A stretch of 32,004 nucleotides of DNA, taken from NCBI GenBank assembly GCA_029567145.1, contig JAKQLM010000169.1, positions 1-32,004 of the forward strand, read 5' to 3'. Below, one piece after another: positions 1 through 8,860 of the stretch. The stretch comes from Pseudomonadota bacterium (GTDB lineage Bacteria; Pseudomonadota; Alphaproteobacteria; Rhodobacterales; Rhodobacteraceae). Position numbers and translations under genes: made by a program. The notes under the pieces are model-generated. The model was not told the origin of the DNA. It searched no databases and was given only the letters and a program-made list of their open reading frames with translations. Positions within the stretch are counted from its first letter, which is position 1. Each line of letters starts with the position of its first letter.

Positions 1-1130
1 ATCCCCAGCGCCGTCAGCGGCCGGACCGCATAGAAATCCCCGGCCCAGCAGGCGATGCCGTTGCGTCCCAGCTCTTCGGACACCGACTCGGCGGGGCGGT
101 TCAGTTCCACCGCCACCGTCGGCGCCCGCTTGTCGGCAGACCTTGGCCCCAGCAGCCGCAGGTCATTGCGCCCCGCCAGATAGTCCAGCAAGGGCTGGAT
201 CACCGCAACTTCCTGCACCCGCATAAGGTCATGCACCCCCCGGTTCCGCGCCGCCGCGTCGCCGCCGATCCCGTGCCGCGCGGCCAGAGCGTCGATGTAA
301 TCCGCCATCCCGGCACAGGCCGCGATCTGGGCATGGTCCGGCCCGGCGGGGGTGTGCCGCTTGTACAGCACGCCGTGGTTGAAGAAATGCGCCTGCCCCG
401 GCAACTCGAAGCCGAACGCCTCGCGCAGGACCATGATCCCCTGATGCGGACCATAGGTCTTGTAGGCCGAGAACAGATAGACGTCACACCCCAAGGCCGG
501 GATATCCGGAAACCCGTGTGGCGCGTAGCTGACCCCGTCCACCACCGTCCGCGCGCCCGCGTCCCGCGCCATCGCGCAGATCGCCGCCACGTCGTTGATC
601 TCGGCGATGACGTTGGAGCAATGCGGGAAACAGACCAGCTTGACCCGCCCGTCCGCCAGCAGGGCCGCCAGCGTCGCCGTCTCCAGCGCCCCGGTCTCGC
701 GGTCCACCTGCCATTCACGCACTTCGATCCCGGCGTCCGCCAGCCGCCGCCACACGCCCGAATTCGCCTCGTGGTCCTGGTCCGTCACCACCACAGCGCC
801 ACCCGTGCCCGCCAGCCAGGCCCGCGCGGCCTGCGCCAGCACATAGGTGTTCGCACTGGTGGACGGCCCGAACGACACTTCCTCGCGCGCGACGCCCATC
901 ATCGCCGCCAGCCGGGTCCGTGCCTCGTCCATCTCCGCGCCCCCCGCCTGCGCCCCCGGATAGGGCCCATAGGGCTGCACCTTGCGGTCGCGGTAGAACC
1001 GGGTCAGCCGGTCCACCACCTGCACGCAAGGGTAGCTTCCGCCCGCATTTTCAAAGAAGGCGTGCGACGACAGCACCGGCGATTGAAACGCCGGGAATTG
1101 CGAACGGACAAAGTCTAGATCAAGCGCCAT
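1..1130 (-). CDS. Aminotransferase class V-fold / cysteine desulfurase-like protein (3' end runs off the window)
   Basis: Minus-strand frame from ATG at 1130 reads MALDLDFVRSQFPAFQSPVLSSHAFFENAGGSYPCVQVVDRL..., with a PLP-enzyme-like segment (VVDGVSYAPHGFPDIPALGCDVYLFSAYKTYGPHQG). Open to the window edge. Confidence 0.8.
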   Translation of the reverse strand, partial: MALDLDFVRSQFPAFQSPVLSSHAFFENAGGSYPCVQVVDRLTRFYRDRKVQPYGPYPGAQAGGAEMDEARTRLAAMMGVAREEVSFGPSTSANTYVLAQAARAWLAGTGGAVVVTDQDHEANSGVWRRLADAGIEVREWQVDRETGALETATLAALLADGRVKLVCFPHCSNVIAEINDVAAICAMARDAGARTVVDGVSYAPHGFPDIPALGCDVYLFSAYKTYGPHQGIMVLREAFGFELPGQAHFFNHGVLYKRHTPAGPDHAQIAACAGMADYIDALAARHGIGGDAAARNRGVHDLMRVQEVAVIQPLLDYLAGRNDLRLLGPRSADKRAPTVAVELNRPAESVSEELGRNGIACWAGDFYAVRPLTALG

Positions 1131-1556
1131 CTGCGGCTCCATGTTCGGGCCGCGAAACCGGATGCCCCACCCCGAAAACCTCACGCGAGGCGGGGGGATC
1201 CCGGTCCGCGGCAGGTCTTCCAGCCAGGCCTGCGGGATGTCTCTCCCCCGGCCAGAGCCGGGATCGTCCCGGCCTCGGCGGAAAATCTAGCGCCCCGGCC
1301 CGTCTGCCGCAACCCCGGCCTTTTGCCGCCGGCAGGCCCCGCCTTCCGCAACGGCACCCGCGCCCGCTGCCCGCTTCTGCAGCGGCTGGCGCAAAATTGT
1401 GCGCCCGGCCCCCGCTGGTCGGGCACTTTTCTCTTGTCCTTTGCGCGCCCTCCGCCCACTTTCGATGCACCGGAATGCCAAGACTGGGGTCTGCATTCCT
1501 GAAAGGTAACAATCCGGCCGGTCGCACAGAACCGCCGCCGCCAAGAAGGAGCCGCC

Positions 1557-2603
1557 ATGTCCCGCAAAGCCCTTGCCCTCTTCAGCGCCGCCTCGGTGCT
1601 GTCGCTGACCGTCGCCGCCCATGCCGCCGATCCCGATCTGACCATCCTTGACTGGGCCGGCTGGGAAATCGACGGCATGCTGCAGCCCTATGTCGACAAG
1701 CACGGGGCCAAGCCGTCCTATGTCTTCTTCGCCGACGATGACGAGGCGTTCCAGAAAATGTCCTCGGGCTTCCAGGCCGATGTCGTGCATCCCTGCGCCG
1801 CCTCGGTGCCGCGCTACAAGGACGCCGGGCTGATCGAACCCTGGGATGTCTCGAAGATCCCCGAATTCGCCAATATCCCGGCCCGCATGGCGGATGCCTT
1901 CAAGGATGACACCGGCGTCTGGTTCATCCCGACCGACTATGCCTACACCGCCACCGCCTACAACGCCGAGACGGTTCCCGTCGAAGACGTGGCCTCGCTG
2001 GCGGTCTTCACCAACCCGAAATACGCCGGTCGCATCTCGATCCCGGACAACACCGATGACGTCTGGTCGCTGGCCTTCCTGGCCACCGGCGTGACCTCGT
2101 GGGACAACGTGACGGACGAACAGTTCACCGCCGCCGCCGACTGGTTGCGCGCCGTCCATCCGAACGTCCGCGCCTATTGGGCCGACCCGTCCGAACTGTC
2201 GCAGCTCATGGCCTCGGGCGAAGTGCAGGTCGCCTGGTCCTGGAACGACCCGGTCGCGATCCTGCAGTCGGAAAACTTCCCCGTGGGCTTCAACCGCTCG
2301 CCGACCGAAGGGGCCGCGACCTGGTTCTGCGGCATGGTCAACGTCAAGGGCAGCGCCGGGAACGAAGACAAGGCCTATGACTACATCAACTCGCTTCTGG
2401 CCCACAGCTCGGCCCAGCCGCTGCTGGACGCCATCGGCTATTCGCTGTCCAACGACGCCGCCATGGCCGAAATCCCGGCCGAGACGCTGAAGGCGGCCTA
2501 TGTCGATCCGGTCACCACGACCCTTTTCGTCCAGTCGCCCCCCAGCCAGGACCTGCGCGACCGCATGATCGAGGAATTCGAGCTGATCAAGTCGGGCTTC
2601 TGA
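1557..2603 (+). CDS. ABC transporter extracellular solute-binding protein, spermidine/putrescine (PotD)-like
   Basis: Signal peptide (MSRKALALFSAASVLSLTVAAHAA) followed by a solute-binding fold (DLTILDWAGWEIDGMLQPYVDKHG...). AAGGAG RBS just upstream. Confidence 0.85.
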   Translation: MSRKALALFSAASVLSLTVAAHAADPDLTILDWAGWEIDGMLQPYVDKHGAKPSYVFFADDDEAFQKMSSGFQADVVHPCAASVPRYKDAGLIEPWDVSKIPEFANIPARMADAFKDDTGVWFIPTDYAYTATAYNAETVPVEDVASLAVFTNPKYAGRISIPDNTDDVWSLAFLATGVTSWDNVTDEQFTAAADWLRAVHPNVRAYWADPSELSQLMASGEVQVAWSWNDPVAILQSENFPVGFNRSPTEGAATWFCGMVNVKGSAGNEDKAYDYINSLLAHSSAQPLLDAIGYSLSNDAAMAEIPAETLKAAYVDPVTTTLFVQSPPSQDLRDRMIEEFELIKSGF

Positions 2604-2634
2604 TCGCCCCAACACCACACCGACACCGCACCGA

Positions 2635-2660
2635 CGCCCGGGGAAACCCCGGGCGTTTTT
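2635..2660 (+). terminator. Rho-independent terminator of the solute-binding protein gene
   Basis: CGCCCGGGG-AAA-CCCCGGGCG perfect 9-bp stem followed by TTTTT, 31 bp after the stop. Confidence 0.9.
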
Positions 2661-2745
2661 CATTGCCGCTCACCGATCCTGCGGACCTTGTGATGCCCGG
2701 GGCCAGACCCTAAAGCTTGGACACGCCAGCCAGGGGCCGCCACCG

Positions 2746-4332
2746 GTGATCGAGACCGTCTGCATCAGCTTTGCCTTCTTTTTCGGCCTCGCCGTGCGCC
2801 GCATCGGGCTGCCGCCGATGGTCGGCTTTCTGGCCGCCGGTTTCGCCCTTGCCGCCATCGGGCCGCGCATCGGTCTTCCGCCGGAAACCGGCAGCATCCT
2901 TGGCCATGTGTCGCATCTTGGCGTGCTGCTTTTGCTTTTTGCCGTCGGGCTGAAGTTGCGCCTGGAACAGATCGCGCAGCCGCAGGTCCTGTTTGGCGCG
3001 GCGATCCAGTCGGCGCTGACCACCGCGGTCTTCGGCACCGGTCTGGTCTTCCTCCTTGGCCTTGACTGGTCGACCGGGCTGCTGCTTGCGGTGGCGCTGT
3101 CGTTTTCCTCTACCGTCTTTTCCGCCAAGACGCTGGAGGCCAAGCGCGACCTCGGCACGCTCTACGGCCGCACCGCCATCGGCATCCTGATCGTGCAGGA
3201 CATCATTGCCCTTGCGGTCATGGCGATCTGGGGCGGCCAGACCCCGACGCCCTGGGCGCTGGCGCTGGTGCTGGCCCTGCCCGTTCTGCGGCCGCTTCTC
3301 CACCGGCTTCTGGACCTTGCCGGCCATGACGAGCTTCTGGTCCTCGCCGGTCTCCTTCTTGCGCTGGTTGTCGGCGGGGCGGGCTTTGCGGCTGTCGGCC
3401 TCAGCTCTGAACTCGGGGCGCTCGCTGCGGGGCTGATCCTGTCGACCCACAAGCAGGCCAAAGAACTGTCGGACTCGCTCTGGGGCCTGAAAGAGGTCTT
3501 TCTTGTCGGGTTCTTCCTGCAGATCGGCCTGTCCGGCTTGCCGGATCTGGGTGACCTCGCCTTTGCCTCGGTGCTGATTCTGCTGCTTCCGGTGAAGGGG
3601 GCGGTGTTCTTCGCCCTGCTCATTGCGTTCCGGCTGCGCGCCCGGACCGCGTTTCTGGCAGCGATCAGCCTGACCGCCTACAGCGAATTCGCCCTGATCA
3701 TCGCGGCATCGCTGGCCCCCGACTGGCTGGTTCCGCTGGCCCTGGCCGTCAGCCTGTCCTTTCTGGTGGCCGCGCCGCTTGACCGGCTGTCCCAGCAGCT
3801 TTTCGACAGGTTCGAGGATCGCCTCAGCCGCTACGAGCCGCGCCAGATCCACCGCGACGAGGTGCCGACCGACCTTGGGACTGCGCGCATCCTGATCCTT
3901 GGCATGGGGCGGACCGGAACCGCCGCCTATGACCGGCTTGCCGAAGGCGGCGAACGGATCGTCGGGATCGACGCCGACACCTACCGGGTGGATGGCCACC
4001 GCAAGGCAGGCCGCACGGTCCATTGCGCCGATGTCGAGGATGCGGGCGTCTGGCGGTCACTGGACATCGGGCGCCTGCAGGCCGTGATCCTGGCGATGGA
4101 GGGGATCGAGGCCAAGGAATACGCCGCCCGCGCCCTGCGGCAAAAGGGGTTCCAGGGGGCAATCATCTCGCACGCGCTGTATGAAGACTACCTTCCCCGC
4201 CTGCAGGCCGCCGGGGCCACCCATACCTATCTGACCATGACCCAGGCCGGGATCGGGCTTGCCGATGAAACCGCGCGCGCCGTGACCCTCGGCCAGCCAA
4301 AGGGCAGCGCGGAAAGCTTGCCAAAAGCTTAA
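2746..4332 (+). CDS. CPA2-type monovalent cation:proton antiporter with C-terminal NAD-binding (TrkA-N/KefC-like) domain
   Basis: GTG start; 528 aa with many hydrophobic segments, then a Rossmann-like ARILILGMGRTGTAAYDRLAEGGERIVGIDAD. Confidence 0.85.
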   Translation: MIETVCISFAFFFGLAVRRIGLPPMVGFLAAGFALAAIGPRIGLPPETGSILGHVSHLGVLLLLFAVGLKLRLEQIAQPQVLFGAAIQSALTTAVFGTGLVFLLGLDWSTGLLLAVALSFSSTVFSAKTLEAKRDLGTLYGRTAIGILIVQDIIALAVMAIWGGQTPTPWALALVLALPVLRPLLHRLLDLAGHDELLVLAGLLLALVVGGAGFAAVGLSSELGALAAGLILSTHKQAKELSDSLWGLKEVFLVGFFLQIGLSGLPDLGDLAFASVLILLLPVKGAVFFALLIAFRLRARTAFLAAISLTAYSEFALIIAASLAPDWLVPLALAVSLSFLVAAPLDRLSQQLFDRFEDRLSRYEPRQIHRDEVPTDLGTARILILGMGRTGTAAYDRLAEGGERIVGIDADTYRVDGHRKAGRTVHCADVEDAGVWRSLDIGRLQAVILAMEGIEAKEYAARALRQKGFQGAIISHALYEDYLPRLQAAGATHTYLTMTQAGIGLADETARAVTLGQPKGSAESLPKA

Positions 4333-4396
4333 CACCCGCGACCAAGCCCTTGATCTTCCTCTCACTCCGCCGATTGTCCACTGTGGACAGCCGCCC

Positions 4397-4425
4397 TTGC
4401 ACCCCCCGGCCCGGCCCCCTATATT
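4397..4425 (+). promoter_or_regulatory. Sigma-70-like promoter for ssrA
   Basis: TTGCAC (4397-4402), 17-bp spacer, TATATT (4420-4425), immediately upstream of the tmRNA. Confidence 0.6.
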
Positions 4426-4431
4426 GACCCT

Positions 4432-4752
4432 TGTCGGGGGCAACTCCGACTATGGCGATAAACGCACCTGTAATAATCGGCTCGGACCCGGGGGCGGTAC
4501 CCGGCGACTCCACCAACTTCCCGTTCGTTGCGGGGGCAAGGGGTCGAAATAGGATCGACGAACGACCAAAGAGGCCAGCTTTCGCTCGGTGAGGTACCAC
4601 CGTTATCGGTCCTTGATCACAGTTGCCAACGACAACCGTGCTCCGGTGGCGCTGGCCGCGTAAGCGGCTCGCAATACCAAAACTAAGCCCTTGCGGTTAG
4701 CCCCGTAAGGCGGGGTTCGCAGGTACCTGGCAACAGAAACCTGCACCTTCCT
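4432..4752 (+). ncRNA. ssrA: Transfer-messenger RNA, circularly permuted two-piece alphaproteobacterial type (ends approximate)
   Basis: Tag ORF GCC AAC GAC AAC CGT GCT CCG GTG GCG CTG GCC GCG TAA (4625-4663) = ANDNRAPVALAA*. The 3' acceptor strand CGACTCC+ACCA (4505-4515) lies upstream of the 5' acceptor strand GGGGTCG (4540-4546); they pair over 7 bp (one G-U). A 24-nt excised loop (4516-4539) separates the pieces. Confidence 0.93.
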
Positions 4753-4792
4753 TTCCCTTGCCAGACCCCATCCGCGGCCCCATCGTCTGGGG

Positions 4793-5443
4793 ATGCTTCG
4801 CGTTCTGACCCTTGCCTGCCTGATCACCCACCCCGCCCTCTCCTGCGAGACGGCGCTGATCCTGTCCATCGACGTCTCCGGCTCCATCGACGCGGGCGAC
4901 TACCGGCTGCAAGCGGATGGCCTTGCCGCCGCCCTCTCCGACCCCGCCGTCGCCGACGCGCTGGTCGAAGGCCAGGTGGCACTTGCCGTCGTGCAATGGT
5001 CCGGCCCCGACCAGCAGGCCCTGTCCCTGCCCTGGCAGCGCATGCTGACCCCCGACGCCGTCGCACGCTTTGCCGACCGCGCCCGCACGATGCCCCGCGC
5101 CTTCAGCGGATCGGACACGGCGGTCGGGCAGGCCATCCGCTTTGCCCTTGCCCAGGTCCCCGCCGTTTCCGACTGCGCGCGCCACGTGATCGACATATCC
5201 GGCGACGGGCAGGAAAACGCCGGTTTCACCGACGCCCTCGCGCGCAGAGAGGCCGTCGCCGCAGGCCTGACGATCAACGCCATCGCCATCGAAGAGCCCG
5301 GCCCCGCCGCGCCGATCACCAGCTATTACCGGCGCTGGATCATCACCCCCGGCGGCTTTGTCGTCACCGCGCGCGGCCTGCAGGACTATGCCGAAACCCT
5401 GCGGCTCAAGCTCTTGCGTGAGCTTGCCAAACCCATCGGCTGA
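4793..5443 (+). CDS. DUF1194 / VWA-like domain secreted protein
   Basis: Signal peptide, then ETALILSIDVSGSIDAGDYRLQADGLAAAL (MIDAS-like DxSxS). Confidence 0.85.
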   Translation: MLRVLTLACLITHPALSCETALILSIDVSGSIDAGDYRLQADGLAAALSDPAVADALVEGQVALAVVQWSGPDQQALSLPWQRMLTPDAVARFADRARTMPRAFSGSDTAVGQAIRFALAQVPAVSDCARHVIDISGDGQENAGFTDALARREAVAAGLTINAIAIEEPGPAAPITSYYRRWIITPGGFVVTARGLQDYAETLRLKLLRELAKPIG

Positions 5444-5480
5444 CCCCCCGTGACCCCCCTTGACCCCCCTTGACCCCGGC
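5441..5480. repeat. 10-bp tandem repeat, TGACCCCCCT-like, four units
   Basis: tgaccccccg/tgacccccct/tgacccccct/tgaccccggc; the first unit contains the stop codon of the DUF1194 gene. Confidence 0.85.
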
Positions 5481-5579
5481 AGCCCAAGCCCCTACCCCTT
5501 GCGTCATGGGGTCCGCGTCCACCCCGTGAGGCTTCGGCCCAAGCGTCGCATCCCTGACCCTTTGCCACGGATGCACCCC

Positions 5580-6377
5580 ATGCCCCAATTCGGCCAGATC
5601 ACCCCCGCACAGGCCTTTCGCCTGATCGGCACGCCCGACGCCCCGGCTGTCTTCGACGTCCGCACCGCCGAAGACATCGCCGCCCTGCCTCGCGTCGTCC
5701 CCACCTCCCGCCTGATGCCGCACGGCGCGATTGCCACCCTGACCGACCCGCCCGGCCGGGCCATCGTGGTCTGCACCAGGGGCCGCAAGCTGTCCGAAGG
5801 CGCCGCCGCCTGGCTGCGGACCCTTGGCTGGCAGGCCGAGGTCCTTGAAGGCGGCTCCCTGGCCTGGGAGGCGGCAAGCCTGCCGATGACCCCGCTGGCC
5901 ACCCTGCCCGCCCCCGGCACCCCTTGGGTGACGCGGCACCGCCCCAAGATCGACCGCATCGCCTGTCCCTGGCTCGTCCGCCGCTTCATCGACCCGACCG
6001 CCCGGTTCCTGTTCGTCGCCCCGACCGAGGTCGCCGACGTCGCCGCCCGCTTCGACGCCATCCCCTTTGATGTCGAGGGCGTGCCCTTCAGCCACCGGGG
6101 CGACCGCTGCACATTCGACGCCCTTCTGGACGACTTCGACCTGCACTGTGACCCGCTGGACCGCATGGCCACCGTCATTCGCGGCGCGGATACCGACCGG
6201 CACGACCTTGCGCCGCAGGCGGCGGGGCTTTTGGCGCTGTCGGTCGGCCTGTCACGGATGTTTCGCGATGACCTGCAACAGCTTGTCGCGGGCCTCGCCC
6301 TTTACGACGCGCTGTACCGCTGGGCGCGGGACGGCCATGACGAAGGCCACGACTGGCCCGCAGGACGCCCCGAATGA
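5580..6377 (+). CDS. chrB: Rhodanese-ChrB fusion, chromate resistance protein
   Basis: N-terminal rhodanese-like domain (VFDVRTAEDIAAL; CTRGRKLSEGAAAWLRTLGW) fused to a ChrB C-terminal domain (RPKIDRIACPWLVRRFIDPTARFLFV). ATG at 5571 is also in frame. Confidence 0.8.
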   Translation: MPQFGQITPAQAFRLIGTPDAPAVFDVRTAEDIAALPRVVPTSRLMPHGAIATLTDPPGRAIVVCTRGRKLSEGAAAWLRTLGWQAEVLEGGSLAWEAASLPMTPLATLPAPGTPWVTRHRPKIDRIACPWLVRRFIDPTARFLFVAPTEVADVAARFDAIPFDVEGVPFSHRGDRCTFDALLDDFDLHCDPLDRMATVIRGADTDRHDLAPQAAGLLALSVGLSRMFRDDLQQLVAGLALYDALYRWARDGHDEGHDWPAGRPE

Positions 6378-7660
6378 CCGACAGCATGACCAAAGCCAAC
6401 AGGGCCGACCCCAGCCTCGCCGACCTGACCCGCACCTTTGCCCGGATCGGCGTCCTTTCGTTCGGCGGCCCCGCCGCGCAGATCGCGCTCATGCACCGGG
6501 TGATCCTGGACGAACGGCGCTGGGTCTCGGAACCCGACTACCTGCGGGCGCTCAGCTTCTGCATGCTTCTCCCGGGGCCCGAGGCGATGCAGCTGGCCAC
6601 CTGGATCGGCTGGCGCCTGCACGGGGTAAAGGGCGGGCTGATCGCCGGGGGCCTGTTCGTCCTGCCCGGCGCGGCGGTCGTCCTGACCCTGTCACTGATC
6701 TACGCCGCCTTCGGGCAGGTGCCGCTGATCGCCGCCCTTTTCACCGGGGTGCAGGCCGCCGTCATCGCCATCGTGATCGAGGCGCTGATCCGCGTCTCGC
6801 GCCGCGCGCTGAAATCGCGCGAGGCCTATGTGATCGCCGCGCTGGCCTTCGCCGGGCTGTTCCTTTTGCAACTGCCCTTCCCGCTGATCATCCTTGCTGC
6901 GGGTCTCTGGGGCTTTGCCCGCACGCCCGGCACCGCCCGGGACCCCGCCGCCCCCGCCCCGCCCGCCGCCCTTGCCCGCTCGCTCCGGGCCGCAGCGGTT
7001 TGGCTGGCGGTCTGGCTCATTCCCCTGGCCGCTCTGGTCCTTGCCGCCCCCGGTCGCCTTGCCGAGATCGGCATCTTCTTTTCCAAACTCGCGGTCCTGA
7101 CCTTTGGCGGGGCCTATGCCGTCCTGGCCTGGATGGCGCAGGACGTGGTGCAGCAAAAGGGCTGGCTGACCCTGCCGCAGATGATCGACGGCCTTGGCCT
7201 GGCCGAAACCACCCCAGGCCCGCTGATCCTGGTGAACCAGTTCGTCGGCTTCATGGCCGCGCATCAGCAGGGCGGCTGGACGCTGGGCCTGGCCGGGGCG
7301 GCCATCGCGCTTTGGATGACCTTCATCCCGTCGTTCCTGTTCATCTTCACCGGCGCCCCCTTCATCGAAAGGCTGACCCACATGCCCCGCCTGTCGGGGG
7401 CGCTGGCCGCCATCACCGCCGCCGTCGTCGGCGTCATCGCGAACCTGTCGCTGTGGTTCGCGCTGCATGTGCTGTTCGCCAGCGTGCCGGAAACCGTGAT
7501 CGGTCCCTTGCACCTGACCTGGCCCGACCCCGCCACCCTGCGCCCGATTCCCGCGCTGATCGCAGGGCTGGCCGCCTATGCCCTGCTTTTGCGGCACTGG
7601 GCCCTGGGCTGGGTGCTGCTGCTTTCGGCAGCACTTTCCGCGCTTGCAACGCTTCTGTGA
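6374..7660 (+). CDS. chrA: Chromate efflux transporter
   Basis: ChrA-type sequence (FARIGVLSFGGPAAQIALMHRVILDERRW; SKLAVLTFGGAYAVLAWMAQDVVQQKGWL). ATGA overlap with the upstream chrB-like gene. Confidence 0.9.
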   Translation: MTDSMTKANRADPSLADLTRTFARIGVLSFGGPAAQIALMHRVILDERRWVSEPDYLRALSFCMLLPGPEAMQLATWIGWRLHGVKGGLIAGGLFVLPGAAVVLTLSLIYAAFGQVPLIAALFTGVQAAVIAIVIEALIRVSRRALKSREAYVIAALAFAGLFLLQLPFPLIILAAGLWGFARTPGTARDPAAPAPPAALARSLRAAAVWLAVWLIPLAALVLAAPGRLAEIGIFFSKLAVLTFGGAYAVLAWMAQDVVQQKGWLTLPQMIDGLGLAETTPGPLILVNQFVGFMAAHQQGGWTLGLAGAAIALWMTFIPSFLFIFTGAPFIERLTHMPRLSGALAAITAAVVGVIANLSLWFALHVLFASVPETVIGPLHLTWPDPATLRPIPALIAGLAAYALLLRHWALGWVLLLSAALSALATLL

Positions 7661-7742
7661 CGGAACGCGGACAATCCGCCCGCCGCCCCTTCCCTTGGCA
7701 TCCAAATTCCCTATGCTGCACCCAACCGGGAAAGGATGGTTC

Positions 7743-8204
7743 ATGGCGCGCAGCATCGACTATGGCAATCTCATGCACCGGGCGATGCGCGGGCTGATCC
7801 AGACCGTGCTGGCCGATGTGGCCCGCGACGGCCTGCCGGGCGCGCACCATTTCTTCATCACCTTCGATACCATGCATCCCGATGTGCAGATCGCCGACTG
7901 GCTGCGCGAACGCTATCCCACGGAAATGACCGTGGTGATCCAGCACTGGTACGAAAACCTGGTGGTGACCGACGAAGGCTTCACCATTACCCTGAATTTC
8001 GGCAACAATCCCGAGCCGATGGTGATCCCCTTCGATGCGGTCCGCACCTTTGTCGACCCGTCCGTCGAATTCGGCCTGCGCTTTGAAAGCCAGGGCAGCG
8101 ATGACGAAGACGAAGAGGACGACGAAGAAGACATCGAGGTCGAGGAACCCGAGGTCCGCCGCGACGCCGAAGTCGTGTCGCTGGACCAGTTCCGCAAGCA
8201 TTGA
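7743..8204 (+). CDS. sspB: SspB, ClpXP adaptor for ssrA-tagged proteins (alphaproteobacterial type)
   Basis: MARSIDYGNLMHRAMRGLIQTVLADVARDGLPGAHHFFITFDT... with acidic linker DDEDEEDDEEDIEVEE and a C-terminal tail (VVSLDQFRKH). Confidence 0.9.
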   Translation: MARSIDYGNLMHRAMRGLIQTVLADVARDGLPGAHHFFITFDTMHPDVQIADWLRERYPTEMTVVIQHWYENLVVTDEGFTITLNFGNNPEPMVIPFDAVRTFVDPSVEFGLRFESQGSDDEDEEDDEEDIEVEEPEVRRDAEVVSLDQFRKH

Positions 8205-8755
8205 TGAGCGACCTTGCCCTTTTTCGCCGCCGCTTGCTGAAGAACCCGCGGCAGGTCTCGGCCATCGCGCCCTCGTCGCGCACCTTGGCCCGCGCAATGA
8301 CGCTGGGTCTGGGGCCCACCTCTGGCCCGGTGGTCGAATTCGGCCCCGGCACCGGCCGCTTCACCGAGGCGATCCTGGCCCGCGGCGTGCGCCCGCAAGA
8401 CCTTACCCTGTTCGAGCTGGACGAGGAATTCGTCGCCTACCTGCGGCAGAAATTCCCCGGCGTGACCGTCCACCAGCGCCCCGCGCAAGAGGCGGTGGAT
8501 CTGGTCCCGGCGGGCGTGTCCGCCGTGATCTCGGGCCTGCCGCTTCTGTCGATGCCCGAAGAGGTGCGTCACGGCATCGTGGGCGCGGCGTTCCGCATCC
8601 TTGCCCCGCGTGGACGCTATGTCCAGTTCACCTACGGCAACACGCCGCCCTTGCCACCCGAAACCATCGCCGCGCTGGGGCTGACAGTGAACAAGGGCCA
8701 CAAGGTCTGGGCCAACCTGCCCCCCGCCCGCGTCTTCCGCTTTCGCCGGGCCTGA
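8201..8755 (+). CDS. Class I SAM-dependent methyltransferase, phospholipid N-methyltransferase-like
   Basis: VVEFGPGTGRFTEAIL SAM-binding motif I; FRRRLLKNPRQVSAIAPSSRTLARAM N-terminus. ATGA overlap with sspB. Confidence 0.75.
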   Translation: MMSDLALFRRRLLKNPRQVSAIAPSSRTLARAMTLGLGPTSGPVVEFGPGTGRFTEAILARGVRPQDLTLFELDEEFVAYLRQKFPGVTVHQRPAQEAVDLVPAGVSAVISGLPLLSMPEEVRHGIVGAAFRILAPRGRYVQFTYGNTPPLPPETIAALGLTVNKGHKVWANLPPARVFRFRRA

Positions 8756-8860
8756 CGCGCCGCGACACAAGCGCCCGCACTTCGGTATACGACTGTATGC
8801 CAATTGATTTAGCAGCCCCCCGGCGCTATGCGGAACACGACAGCTTGCGAGGAGACCGCG

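Noticed and set aside
1287-2663. 458-aa minus ORF antisense to the solute-binding protein
   Set aside because: Low-complexity Gly/Arg/Asp translation typical of GC-rich antisense frames; the plus frame has signal peptide, RBS and terminator.
2710-4023. 437-aa minus ORF antisense to the antiporter
   Set aside because: Gln/Arg/Gly-rich antisense shadow with no recognisable fold.
4603-4887. 94-aa minus ORF across the tmRNA
   Set aside because: Overlaps the tmRNA tag region and the DUF1194 start; no coding support.
6067-7797. 576-aa plus ORF across the chrB/chrA region
   Set aside because: Out-of-frame Arg/Pro-rich shadow of two well supported genes.
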